Shown: positions 51,370 to 59,585 of the stretch, one piece after another
Layout: every line of letters starts with the position of its first letter
How positions within the stretch are numbered: the first letter of the stretch is position 1
Origin: JAFKFI01 sp963795435
Lineage (GTDB): Bacteria; Pseudomonadota; Alphaproteobacteria; Acetobacterales; Acetobacteraceae
NCBI GenBank assembly: GCA_963795435.1
Contig: CAWCHV010000009.1
Location: forward strand, 1,178,001-1,242,000
DNA: 64,000 bases
Direction: 5' to 3'
Notes under the pieces: model-generated
Told to the model about the DNA's origin: nothing
Seen by the model: only the letters and a program-made list of their open reading frames with translations
Databases searched by the model: none
Translations under genes and position numbers: made by a program

Positions 51370-51490
51370 GACGGCTCCTCTCGACTTCCTTGTCGCAACG
51401 CTGCGCCCGACCCGCGCGCGGCGTCAACACGGCTTGGAAGCCGCCGGGGAGCGGTGCATGATTTCGCCCGCAGCGGGAGGACGGGGAAAA

Positions 51491-52264
51491 ATGTCGGTCG
51501 AGCTGATCGTCGAGGGCGCGCTTGCGAAGGTGGTGCTGAACCGGCCGGAGCGGATGAACGCGCTGACCTGGGAAATGCGCGAGCAGCTCACCGAGCATTT
51601 TCACCGGGTGCGCTTCGACGACACGGTGCGCGCGGTGATCGTCACCGGCGCCGGCAAGAATTTCTGCGCCGGCGCGGATGTGACGAAGATGGGCAAGGGC
51701 GATTTGCGCGAGGGCCGCGAGCGGCTGCAGCGCGGCAGCCAGAGCTACATCCGCCAGCTCCACGCGATCGAGAAGCCGGTGATCGCGGCGGTGCACGGCG
51801 TCGCGGTCGGCGTCGGCTGGAGCATCGCGCTGGCTTGCGATCTCGTGGTGTGCGGCACCGGCTCGCGCTTCGGCGCGGTGTTCCGCAAGCTCGGGCTGGC
51901 ACCCGACGGCGGCAATGCGTGGTTCCTCGCGCGCCGCGTCGGCATGGCGCGGGCGAAGGAACTGGTATTCTCGGCGCGCATGGTGGACGCCAAGGAAGCG
52001 GAGTCACTTGGTCTGGTCGAGAAAATTGTCGACGACGACGCGGTGCTGACGACGGCGGAAGCGATGGCTGCCGACTTCGCCGAGGGTCCGACCTTTGCGA
52101 TGGGACTGGCGAAGAAGCTGATCCACTACGCGACCGGGCCGAGCCTTGAGGACTATCTAGAGATGGAAAGCCTGGTGCAGCCCGCGCTGCACGCGACGGC
52201 GGACAATCCCGAAGGGGTCGCGGCGTTCAAGGAGAAGCGGAAGCCGCGTTTCGTTGGGCGGTGA
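51491..52264 (+). CDS. Enoyl-CoA hydratase/isomerase family protein (second copy)
   Basis: This 257-residue crotonase-family protein, clearly different from the one at 49373, has VTGAGKNFCAGADVTKMG, VHGVAVGVGWSIALACDLVV and RKLGLAPDGGNAWFL. It starts at ATG 51491 after GGGAAAA. It is probably driven from the divergent region shared with the CoA transferase. Two hydratases of different type suggest a dedicated catabolic route. Confidence 0.92.
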   Translation: MSVELIVEGALAKVVLNRPERMNALTWEMREQLTEHFHRVRFDDTVRAVIVTGAGKNFCAGADVTKMGKGDLREGRERLQRGSQSYIRQLHAIEKPVIAAVHGVAVGVGWSIALACDLVVCGTGSRFGAVFRKLGLAPDGGNAWFLARRVGMARAKELVFSARMVDAKEAESLGLVEKIVDDDAVLTTAEAMAADFAEGPTFAMGLAKKLIHYATGPSLEDYLEMESLVQPALHATADNPEGVAAFKEKRKPRFVGR

Positions 52265-52273
52265 GGACGCGCG

Positions 52274-52663
52274 CTACGCGGTGACGCGCTCGAGTTCGGC
52301 CAGCAGCTCCCGCCACGCAGCGTCGGTCGCCGGTGTCCAGTTCTCGCCGAGCAAATCCTTGAACGTCGCCATCACGGTGGCGAAGAACGTGTCGAATACC
52401 TCGGGCGGCACGCCGAGGCCCTCGTGGTTGATCCGCTCGACGCGGATGAGGTTGGCGGAATAGGCGTTGCCGCCGATGTAGTCGAGCAGGCTCTCGATGA
52501 CGACCATCAGCATCTGGCCGCGCACGCTGCCGGCGGTGTCACGGACGAACAGGGCTTCCATGTCGGGATGCGCGGCGAACAGGCGGGCGTAGACCAGCGG
52601 CGCCGGGTCGCCGTGCCGCTCGGCGACCAGTTCCAGGCTGCGGGCGATGATGTCGGTGTCCAT
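52274..52663 (-). CDS. Globin family protein
   Basis: The 129-residue single-domain globin has YARLFAAHPDMEALFVRDT and, as candidate proximal histidine, His80 in VERINHEGLGVPPEVFDTFF. Then comes LLGENWTPATDAAWRELLAE. The start is ATG 52663; the much longer upstream frame is antisense to real genes. It could bind oxygen or NO. It is convergent with the second hydratase, and its role in this neighbourhood is unknown. Confidence 0.8.
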   Translation of the reverse strand: MDTDIIARSLELVAERHGDPAPLVYARLFAAHPDMEALFVRDTAGSVRGQMLMVVIESLLDYIGGNAYSANLIRVERINHEGLGVPPEVFDTFFATVMATFKDLLGENWTPATDAAWRELLAELERVTA

Positions 52664-52795
52664 GACCACTCCGGAGATCGGGGCCGCGGCAGGATATGCG
52701 GTCGCCTCGCGCGAAGTGAAGCGCGGCCATCTTGCGCCCGTTCCCCTCACGGGTAAGCTCCGTCTCAACCAAATCAGCGCATAGTGGGAAACGCC

Positions 52796-54028
52796 ATGAG
52801 CTTGAGCCGACGCGCCCTCATCGCCAGCTCCGTGGCGGGTTTGGCCGTGCCGTTGCGCCGCGCACGCGCGCAAGCCGACGACACGATCCGCATCGGGATG
52901 CTCACCGACATGTCCGGCCCGTATCGCGACCTCACCGGGCCGAACGGCGTGGCCTGCGCGCGGCAGGCGATCGGCGAGTTCGCCGCGAGCCATCCCGAGA
53001 TCAAGGTGGAGATGACCGTCGCCGACCATCAGAACAAACCGGACATCGCGGTCGGGCTGGTGCGCGAATGGTACGATCGCGGCGGGGTGGACGCGATCGT
53101 CGGTGTCGACAGCTCCGCGGTGGCGCTCGCCTGCACCGCCGTCACGGCGGAGAAGGACAAGGTGCATCTCAACACCGGCGCCGGCACCTCGGCGCTGACC
53201 GGCAAGTCGTGCAACGCCAACACCGTGCATTGGACGTTGGACACCTGGAACATCCCGCACTCCACCGCCACGGCGATCGTCAAGCAGGGCGGCAAGACGT
53301 GGTATTTCGTCACCGCCGACTACACGTACGGACATACTCTCCAGCGCGACACCACGGAATTCGTCCAGGCGACGGGCGGCAAGGTGATCGGCTCGGCGCT
53401 GTTTCCGTTTCCCGAGACGACGGATTTTTCCGCGTTCCTGCTGCAGGCGCAGGCAAGCGGCGCCAAGGTGCTCGCCTTCGCCTCGGCCGGGGCGAACTTC
53501 GTCAACTGCGCCAAGCAGGCGCACGAATTCGGGCTCGATCGCACGATGACCCTGGCGGCGATCGCCTGCTTCATCACCGACGTGCTCGGCATGGGGCTGC
53601 CGGTCGCGCAGGGGCTCATCCTGACGGAGAATTTCTACTGGGACTTCAACGACCGGACGCGAGCGTTCATGCGGCGCGTCAAGCCGGCGCTGGGGCAGGG
53701 CGTGTTTCCCAACATGAATCAGGCCGGCAGCTACTCGGCGGTGACGCACTACCTCAAAGTGGTGAAGGCGCTGGGTCCGGCGCGCGCGAAGGACTCGGGC
53801 CGCGCGACGGTCGCCGCGATGAAGCGGATGCCGACGGACGACGATTGCTTCGGCCCGGGCTCGATCCGCGAGGACGGGCGGAAGATCCATCCGGCGTATC
53901 TGTTCCGCGTCAAGAAGCCGGCGGAGAGCCGCTACGCGGGCGACGTTTACACGCATCTCGCGACGACGCCGGCCGACGAGGCGTTTCGGCCGATGGCTGA
54001 GGGTGGGTGTCCGTTGATTCACGTGTGA
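52796..54028 (+). CDS. Leu/Ile/Val-type ABC substrate-binding protein
   Basis: The 410-residue periplasmic binding protein (Peripla_BP_6) has an N-terminal twin-arginine-like signal (MSLSRRALIASSVAGLAVPL), then IRIGMLTDMSGPYRDLTGPN. The start is ATG 52796 (GGGAA upstream), 12 bases inside a GTG-initiated frame. It binds an amino acid, urea or acid. No membrane or ATPase partner is present. Being among acyl-CoA genes, it could supply their substrate. Confidence 0.9.
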   Translation: MSLSRRALIASSVAGLAVPLRRARAQADDTIRIGMLTDMSGPYRDLTGPNGVACARQAIGEFAASHPEIKVEMTVADHQNKPDIAVGLVREWYDRGGVDAIVGVDSSAVALACTAVTAEKDKVHLNTGAGTSALTGKSCNANTVHWTLDTWNIPHSTATAIVKQGGKTWYFVTADYTYGHTLQRDTTEFVQATGGKVIGSALFPFPETTDFSAFLLQAQASGAKVLAFASAGANFVNCAKQAHEFGLDRTMTLAAIACFITDVLGMGLPVAQGLILTENFYWDFNDRTRAFMRRVKPALGQGVFPNMNQAGSYSAVTHYLKVVKALGPARAKDSGRATVAAMKRMPTDDDCFGPGSIREDGRKIHPAYLFRVKKPAESRYAGDVYTHLATTPADEAFRPMAEGGCPLIHV

Positions 54029-54035
54029 GCGCCGG

Positions 54036-54121
54036 CCCCCTCACCCAACCCTCTCCCCCAAACGGGGGAGAGGGCTTTCTTTCCCTCTCCCCTGCTTAGG
54101 GGAGAGGGCCGGGGTGAGGGG
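54036..54121. repeat. Dispersed double-hairpin repeat, copy 2
   Basis: This 86-bp segment between two convergent genes begins CCCCCTCACCCAACCCTCT and ends GGGCCGGGGTGAGGGG. Inside are two hairpins, CTCTCCCCCAAACGGGGGAG and CTCTCCCCTGCTTAGGGGAG. It is followed by TTCTCACACGC, resembling TTTCACACGC after copy 1. It could act as a two-way terminator here. Confidence 0.88.
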
Positions 54122-54156
54122 TTCTCACACGCGACGGAAGCGTCGCCTGAGCGGGT

Positions 54157-55071
54157 TCAGACGGATTCCCAGTTGTACACGTCGCCGGTGCGCTCGAGCT
54201 TGGTGAGCCCGCTGCGCCATGCCGGAAGGGCGATCTCGACCATCTTCTCGGGCGTCCAGCCGTCCTCCTTCATCAGGATGCGGATGGGGCGGGGCTGGCT
54301 GTAGAGATAGAGTTCGTTGCCGCGCGCGCCGAAGATGTTGCCGGTGATCTCGGCCGCCGCGTCGGAGGCGAGGAACACCGCGAGCTTCGCCACGTGGTCC
54401 GGGCTGGTGCGCTCGGCGCGCTTCTTCAGCGTCTCCTCGGAGAGACCCGGAATGCTCTCGATCATGCGGCTGAAGGCGTGCGGGCCGATGCAGTTGGAGC
54501 GCACCTTGTAGCGCGCCGTATCGCCGGCGATGGCGCGCGACATGCCGGCGATGCCGAGCTTGGCGGCGGCGTAGTTGACCTGGCCGACGCTGCCGATGAG
54601 CCCCGAGGTCGAGGTCATGTGGATATACGCGCCGCTCTCCTGGGCGCGGAAATGCGGGACCGCGGCGCGGCTCACGTAGAACGCGCCGTACAGGTGAACC
54701 TTCATCACCGCGTCGAACTCTTCCGGCGTCATGCGATGGAAGATCACGTCGCGCAGAATGCCGGCGTTGTTCACCACGATGTCGATGCGGCCGAAGCTGT
54801 CGATCGCGGTCTGCACGATCCGTTGCGCGGAGTCCCAGTCGGCGACGCTGTCGGTGTTGACCACCGCGCGGCCCTGGCCGTGCTTTTGTGTGATGCTGCG
54901 CACCACTTCCTGCGCCGGCGTATCGTCGTGGCCCTCGCCGCTCACTGCGGCGCCGACGTCGTTGACGACGATCTTGGCGCCCTGGTCGGCCATCGCCAGC
55001 GCCATCGAGCGGCCAATGCCGCGGCCCGATCCGGTGATGACCGCGACCTTGCCCTCAAGCAGTGTTCCCAT
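54157..55071 (-). CDS. Short-chain dehydrogenase/reductase
   Basis: The 304-residue SDR starts at ATG 55071 (GAGAGGA upstream). It has the NAD-binding VAVITGSGRGIGRSMALAMA, NNAG in DIVVNNAGILRDV, and the active-site serine and YxxxK in YIHMTSTSGLIGSVG and NYAAAKLGIAGMS. The long C-terminus (RPIRILMKEDGWTPEKMVEI) matches the 3-hydroxyacyl-CoA-dehydrogenase-like (MFE-2) subgroup. It may act on a hydroxyacyl-CoA from the neighbouring pathway. Confidence 0.92.
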   Translation of the reverse strand: MGTLLEGKVAVITGSGRGIGRSMALAMADQGAKIVVNDVGAAVSGEGHDDTPAQEVVRSITQKHGQGRAVVNTDSVADWDSAQRIVQTAIDSFGRIDIVVNNAGILRDVIFHRMTPEEFDAVMKVHLYGAFYVSRAAVPHFRAQESGAYIHMTSTSGLIGSVGQVNYAAAKLGIAGMSRAIAGDTARYKVRSNCIGPHAFSRMIESIPGLSEETLKKRAERTSPDHVAKLAVFLASDAAAEITGNIFGARGNELYLYSQPRPIRILMKEDGWTPEKMVEIALPAWRSGLTKLERTGDVYNWESV

Positions 55072-55171
55072 CCGTTCCTCTCCCACATCAGGCGTTTCAC
55101 ACTGGCACGAAGAATGCGCCGGCTTCCCTTCCGTGTCACCCTCCCGGCCGCGATGGTCTGCTCGAATCGCT

Positions 55172-55693
55172 CTAGATCGTCGCGCCCTCGTGCGCGAGCA
55201 GCCAGCGTTTGCGGTCGAGACCGCCGCCGTAGCCGGTGAGCGAGCCGTCGGCGCCGATGACGCGGTGACATGGCACCACGATGCTCACCGGATTGGCGCC
55301 GTTCGCCGTGCCAACGGCGCGGACAGCATCGGGCTTGCCGAGCCGTGCCGCCAGCGCGCCATAGCTCACGGTCTCGCCGGGCGGTATCCGCGTCAGCGCC
55401 GCCCAGACCTCGCGCTGGAACGCAGTTCCGGCGGTGCGCCACTCGATGCGCTGGAGTGCGGACAAATCGCCCGCGAAGTAGTCTTGCAGCGCCTGTCGGA
55501 TGTCGGCCGGGGCCGCGCCTGCTTCGACCGGCGTGGTCCCGTAGTGCAAGCGGAGCAGCCGGCGCATCCGGCCCTCGTGATCGGCCCAGTCGAGTGCGCG
55601 CAGGTTTTCCGCTTCGTCGGTCACGAGCAATGCCTCGCCGATCGGCGTCGCGAGCCGGTCGAGAAGGAGGTGTTCAGGCGGCTTGTCGGGCAT
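55172..55693 (-). CDS. ogt: Methylated-DNA-protein-cysteine S-methyltransferase
   Basis: The 173-residue suicide repair protein has the active site VVPCHRVIG (Cys142) and RAVGTANGANPVSI before it. It removes methyl groups from O6-methylguanine. Its start overlaps the alkA stop by 20 bases, making it the last gene of the ada-alkA-ogt operon. Confidence 0.95.
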   Translation of the reverse strand: MPDKPPEHLLLDRLATPIGEALLVTDEAENLRALDWADHEGRMRRLLRLHYGTTPVEAGAAPADIRQALQDYFAGDLSALQRIEWRTAGTAFQREVWAALTRIPPGETVSYGALAARLGKPDAVRAVGTANGANPVSIVVPCHRVIGADGSLTGYGGGLDRKRWLLAHEGATI

Positions 55694-56582
55694 CGCATGT
55701 CTCCTCGACGGGCCGGGCGCGGGCGGCTTCTGCGGCCCAGAGGTGCTGGGCGGCGTAGGCACGCCACGGCCGCCATTGCTCGGCGCGGGCAAGCAGCTCG
55801 CGCGGCGTGGGACGCGAACCGTCGGGCTCCGCCAGCGCGCGCAGAAGCCCGATATCCGCCGCTGGAAAGGCATCCGGCTCGCGCAAGGCTCGCATGGCGA
55901 TGTATTGCGCGGTCCATTCGCCGATGCCGGACAGCGCGCATAGCCGCTCGATGGCGTCCTCGAGGCTCCGGCTGGGGCCGAACAGCGACGGATCGGCGGC
56001 GACGGCGCGGGCCACGGAAGCGAGGGCGGCGGCTCGGCTGCGCGGCATCCCGAGCAGGACCGGATCGGCCCCGGCCAGCCGCCCGGGGTTCGGGAAGGTG
56101 TGGCTGAGCCCGTCCTCCCGCCATTGCTCGGGCAGCGGATCACCGTGCGCCGCGACGAGCTTGCCGGCGAGCTTGCGCGCGGCGGCGACCGTGATCTGCT
56201 GGCCGAGCACCGCGCGGATGGCCAGCTCGAACCCGTCCCAGGCGCCGGGCACCCGCAACCCCGGCCGTGCCTCGATCAGCGGCACGAGGCGCGGATCCTG
56301 GCCGAGATGCCCGCCGATCAGCACCGGATCCGCCGCGAGGTCGAGCACGCGGCGAATGCGCGCGAGGACGGTCGGGAGTGCGGCGAGCCGGGGGAAGCGC
56401 ACCTCGACGGCGAAACAGTCGCGCCCCGCCGGCGTCGCCGCGATCACCCCCCGGTCGGCGCCGAGCGCGATCGTGCGGGCATAGCGATCGCCCGAGACGG
56501 TCTCCACGCCGGGGATCGCGCGGGCCGCGAGGAACGCCAGCATGGCGCTCCAGTCATAGGGCGGCCGATAGCGCAGCTTCAA
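55674..56582 (-). CDS. alkA: DNA-3-methyladenine glycosylase II
   Basis: The 302-residue glycosylase has an AlkA N-terminal domain (LRYRPPYDWSAMLAFLAARA) and the helix-hairpin-helix glycosylase domain (AIRAVLGQQITVAAARKLAG, LCALSGIGEWTAQYIAMRAL). The catalytic aspartate is probably Asp243 in FPAADIGLL. It excises alkylated purines. It overlaps the ada-like gene by 29 bases and ogt by 20. Confidence 0.95.
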   Translation of the reverse strand: MKLRYRPPYDWSAMLAFLAARAIPGVETVSGDRYARTIALGADRGVIAATPAGRDCFAVEVRFPRLAALPTVLARIRRVLDLAADPVLIGGHLGQDPRLVPLIEARPGLRVPGAWDGFELAIRAVLGQQITVAAARKLAGKLVAAHGDPLPEQWREDGLSHTFPNPGRLAGADPVLLGMPRSRAAALASVARAVAADPSLFGPSRSLEDAIERLCALSGIGEWTAQYIAMRALREPDAFPAADIGLLRALAEPDGSRPTPRELLARAEQWRPWRAYAAQHLWAAEAARARPVEETCDARQAA

Positions 56583-57174
56583 CGAGACAGCGTGAGGCCG
56601 CGACTTCGCGCGGGTTGGCGCGCCGGCGCAAGGCGGCGGGCGGGCGGCGGTAGAGGCGCTGGAAGGTCTCGTTGAAGCGCCGCACGCTGCCGAAGCCTGC
56701 GGCGAGCGCCACCTCAGTCATCGGCAGATCGGTCTCGTGGATCAGCTGCTTGGCGAGATGCACCCGCCGGGTCTGCGCGACGGCGAGCGGCGAGGCTCCG
56801 AGATGAACCCTGAACAGCCGCCGCAGCTGGCGGTCGCCGACACCGAGCCGCTCGGCGAGGGACGCGACGTCGGCGCCGTCGAGCGCGCCGGTCTCGATCA
56901 GCGCCAGCGCGCGCGAGACCGTGTTCGACGTACCGCGCCAGACGGCCAGCTCGGGCGAGGTCTCCGGCCGGCAGCGCAGGCAGGCGCGAAAGCCGGCACT
57001 CTGGGCCGCCGCCGCCGTCGGATAGAAGCGAACGTTTTCCCGATTGGGCGTCCGCGCGGGACACACGGGGCGGCAATAGACGCCCGTCGTCGTGACGGCC
57101 ACGAACAGCCGTCCGTCGAAACGCGCGTCCCGGGTCAGGATCGCGCGGTAGCAGGCGTCCGGATCGAGGTCCAT
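56554..57174 (-). CDS. Ada-like methyl-sensing AraC-type regulator, no Ogt domain
   Basis: The 206-residue protein has the Ada zinc domain with Cys34, Cys38, Cys65 and Cys68 (TTGVYCRPVCPARTPNRENV, FRACLRCRPE). By alignment with E. coli Ada, Cys34 is the phosphotriester methyl acceptor. An AraC-type helix-turn-helix follows (SLAERLGVGDRQLRRLFRVH, PMTEVALAAGFGSVRRFNET). The O6-methylguanine domain is absent and encoded separately as ogt. This is the sensor and activator of the operon it heads. Confidence 0.93.
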   Translation of the reverse strand: MDLDPDACYRAILTRDARFDGRLFVAVTTTGVYCRPVCPARTPNRENVRFYPTAAAAQSAGFRACLRCRPETSPELAVWRGTSNTVSRALALIETGALDGADVASLAERLGVGDRQLRRLFRVHLGASPLAVAQTRRVHLAKQLIHETDLPMTEVALAAGFGSVRRFNETFQRLYRRPPAALRRRANPREVAASRCLVEAALSAAL

Positions 57175-57241
57175 GCCCGGATCATCGGCCCGATCCCGCG
57201 CGGTGTCTCGCGGTTTTCGGACCCCAGCATCGGCAGGACGG

Positions 57242-57958
57242 TCAGCCGGCCTCGAATATTGCGGCCTGGAAGCCGAATGCACGAAACCGCTCCATCCGGT
57301 CGGACGGCAGATCGGTCACGATCCGACGTGTGAAAATCGGGTCGTCCAGCGCGGTCGGAAAATCCTGCGTGTAGTAAATGATGGTGACTGGGCGGGGCCT
57401 GTCGCGTACCGAATCAACGATGCCCCGGATCACACGTTCCGCGATCTCGCCAGTGAAGGGGCGATAGAAGAACAGCACGCAAGGCGTGTCCGGCAGCATG
57501 TATTCCGTGGCATCGCCATGAATGACTTCGATCGGCGCCAGGCCTCCGACCTGTCGAGCCATGATCTCGGCGTTCCGCCGCGCAATGCGCGAGCCTTCGG
57601 TGAGCTCGACGCCGACGACCTTTGCGAACGGATGCCGCGCGGCGACCAGGAGAACGCGCCCTTTGCCGGCCCCGATATCGATGAAGGTCGCACCGGGAGC
57701 ACGGTCGCGCACCTGTCTGATTAGGTGCTCGGCGAGGGCCGGCGGCGTGCCCAGATAGCCGACGCCCGATGCGGCCGTCGCGCCGTCCGCACCGACTTCC
57801 GAGCCTGGAATAAAACCGCCCGTGTCGATGTTGAAGCGGCGGTCGTAGCGCGCTTCAACCGCCGCTGCGGTAAACTGATAGCGGATCGTCTTCCAAAGCA
57901 GCCAGGGCACTCGCCAGGGTTGCCGCAGATGACCTATCCATCTGCGCCATGCTGCCAT
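57242..57958 (-). CDS. Class I SAM-dependent methyltransferase
   Basis: The 238-residue protein has the SAM motif FIDIGAGKGRVLLVAARHPF, VVGVELTEGSRIARRNAEIM and VIHGDATEYMLP. The N-terminal 50 residues are basic and helical. The substrate is unknown. It starts 9 bases after the ilvE stop on the same strand, so both may share a transcript. Confidence 0.85.
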   Translation of the reverse strand: MAAWRRWIGHLRQPWRVPWLLWKTIRYQFTAAAVEARYDRRFNIDTGGFIPGSEVGADGATAASGVGYLGTPPALAEHLIRQVRDRAPGATFIDIGAGKGRVLLVAARHPFAKVVGVELTEGSRIARRNAEIMARQVGGLAPIEVIHGDATEYMLPDTPCVLFFYRPFTGEIAERVIRGIVDSVRDRPRPVTIIYYTQDFPTALDDPIFTRRIVTDLPSDRMERFRAFGFQAAIFEAG

Positions 57959-57967
57959 GAAGCCTCG

Positions 57968-58870
57968 CTAGCCCGTCACCCGCGCCACTTCCTCCGGCGA
58001 CTTCCGTACCAGTGCCTCATAGTCCTTCAGCAAGGTCTCGGTGATCGGGCCGGGGGTGAAGCTGTATTCGGTGCCGATCTGGCGGATCGGTGTCACCTCG
58101 GCGGCGGTGCCGGCGAGGAAGGCTTCGGAGGCGTCCTTCATCTCCTCGGGCAGGATCGCGCGCTCGACGATCTTGATCTGGCGGTGCTTGGCGAGCGACA
58201 TCACCGAGCGGCGGGTGATGCCGTCGAGAAAGCAGTCGGGCGTGGGTGTGTGCAGCTCGCCGTCCATGACGAAGAAGATGTTCGCCCCGGTGGCCTCGGC
58301 GACGTGGCCGCGCCAGTCCAGCATCAGCGCGTCGTCGTAGCCGGCGGCCTCCGCCTTGTGCTTCGACATCGTGCCGATCATGTACAGGCCGGTCGCCTTG
58401 GAGGCGGTGGGCGCGGTCCGCGGGTCGGGACGGATCCACTCCGCCATGCCGAGGCGGATGCCCTTCATCCGGTCCGCGCCGAAATAGCTCGGCCAGGGCC
58501 AGGACGCGATGGCCAGATGGATCGTGGTGAGCTGCGCCGAGACCGCCAGCATCTCCGTCCCGCGCCAGGCGATCGGGCGGACATACGCCTCCTCCTGGCC
58601 GTTCGCCTTGAGCACCGCCTTGCACGCCTTGTCGATCTCGTCGGCGGTGTGGGGGATCTCGAAGCCCAGGATGCGTCCGGAATTGATCAGCCGGTCGGTG
58701 TGATCGCGCAGCCGAAAGATATTGCCGTTATAGGCCCGTTCGCCTTCGAACACGGCGCTGGCATAGTGCAGCCCATGCGAGAGAACGTGCAGCTTGGCGT
58801 CGCGCCAGGGGACCATCGCGCCGTCCCACCAGATCCACCCGTCGCGGTCGTCGAAAGGAACAAGCGCCAT
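57968..58870 (-). CDS. ilvE: Branched-chain amino acid aminotransferase
   Basis: The 300-residue class IV PLP transaminase has the N-terminal WIWWDGAMVPWRDAKLHVLS, HYASAVFEGERAYNG, the PLP-lysine region ASKATGLYMIGTM and EATGANIFFVMDG. It carries out the last step of Leu, Ile and Val synthesis. The upstream region is shared with the divergent marR set. Confidence 0.94.
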   Translation of the reverse strand: MALVPFDDRDGWIWWDGAMVPWRDAKLHVLSHGLHYASAVFEGERAYNGNIFRLRDHTDRLINSGRILGFEIPHTADEIDKACKAVLKANGQEEAYVRPIAWRGTEMLAVSAQLTTIHLAIASWPWPSYFGADRMKGIRLGMAEWIRPDPRTAPTASKATGLYMIGTMSKHKAEAAGYDDALMLDWRGHVAEATGANIFFVMDGELHTPTPDCFLDGITRRSVMSLAKHRQIKIVERAILPEEMKDASEAFLAGTAAEVTPIRQIGTEYSFTPGPITETLLKDYEALVRKSPEEVARVTG

Positions 58871-58889
58871 AAGGGACTTCCTCGCAAGA

Positions 58890-58919
58890 TTGTTGCTTCA
58901 GGATGCCTGACGGTATAAT
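58890..58919 (+). promoter_or_regulatory. Sigma-70-like promoter for the marR set
   Basis: TTGTTG at 58890-58895 and a perfect TATAAT at 58914-58919 are 18 bases apart, which is a good vegetative promoter match in this GC-rich DNA. It points to the small frame at 58971 and marR. GCAAGATTGTTGC, a short palindrome, overlaps the -35 and could be a regulator site. Confidence 0.55.
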
Positions 58920-58970
58920 GGCTGGCAAAATACGTCAATGAACCTGTCGCAAGTTCAAGGAATGCCTGCC

Positions 58971-59051
58971 ATGCCCGACCCGAAGGGCGAGACGATGGCC
59001 TTTGAAGAACGCGCCCCCGCGAACCGGGTTGCGGCGCCGAGGGCCGCATGA
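58971..59051 (+). CDS. Possible 26-residue upstream ORF coupled to marR
   Basis: ATG 58971 (AAGGA about 9 bases upstream) opens a frame containing MPDPKGETMAFEERAPANRV that ends in TGA at 59049-59051. The stop overlaps the marR start as ATGA. The peptide has no known family. The overlap and SD make translational coupling plausible, but coding status is unproven. Confidence 0.4.
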   Translation: MPDPKGETMAFEERAPANRVAAPRAA

Positions 59052-59581
59052 CGATGCTGGAGCCCAAGTCACCGGCCGGGTCGAACCTGCTGTTCCTGCG
59101 CGAGGAGGAGATCCGGCTGGCGCAGGATTTGCTGTTCTTCGCCTATCGCGACTTCACCCATGCCGCCGACGTGATCCTCGACGAACTCGGCCTCGGCCGC
59201 GCCCATCACCGGGCGCTGCATTTCATCGGCCGCAATCCCGGGATCACGGTGAGCGACCTGTTGGGCATTCTCAGGATCACCAAGCAGTCGCTGGCGCGGG
59301 TGCTCACCGCGCTGATCGAGCAGGGCTACGTGGTCCAGGCGCCCGGACGGGCAGACCGGCGCCAGCGGCTGCTGACCTTGACGCCGCAGGGCCAGGCGCT
59401 GGAGCGGCGGCTGTTCGAGCGCCAGCGCGAGCGGCTGACCGCCGCCTATCGCGAGGCCGGGGCGAACGCGGTGGAGGGGTTCCGCCGGGTCATGTGGGGC
59501 ATCATGAACGACACCGCGCGCGCCTATCTCGACAGCGCCGAGCCCGCCAACCGGGAGCCGCGCCTGCGGACGCCGGCATGA
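59048..59581 (+). CDS. MarR-family transcriptional regulator (PetP-like)
   Basis: The 177-residue winged-helix protein has LGLGRAHHRALHFIGRNPGI, VSDLLGILRITKQSLARVLT and GYVVQAPGRADRRQRLLTLT. A MarR gene directly before an OmpR-type regulator recalls PetP-PetR of Rhodobacter capsulatus, required for cytochrome bc1 expression. The equivalence is by arrangement and similarity, not proof. The response-regulator gene follows after 4 bases. Confidence 0.88.
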   Translation: MTMLEPKSPAGSNLLFLREEEIRLAQDLLFFAYRDFTHAADVILDELGLGRAHHRALHFIGRNPGITVSDLLGILRITKQSLARVLTALIEQGYVVQAPGRADRRQRLLTLTPQGQALERRLFERQRERLTAAYREAGANAVEGFRRVMWGIMNDTARAYLDSAEPANREPRLRTPA

Positions 59582-59585
59582 ACGG

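Noticed and set aside
52664..54022. Large minus-strand frame upstream of the globin
   Set aside because: It is antisense to the well-supported substrate-binding protein; only the last 129 codons resemble a globin.
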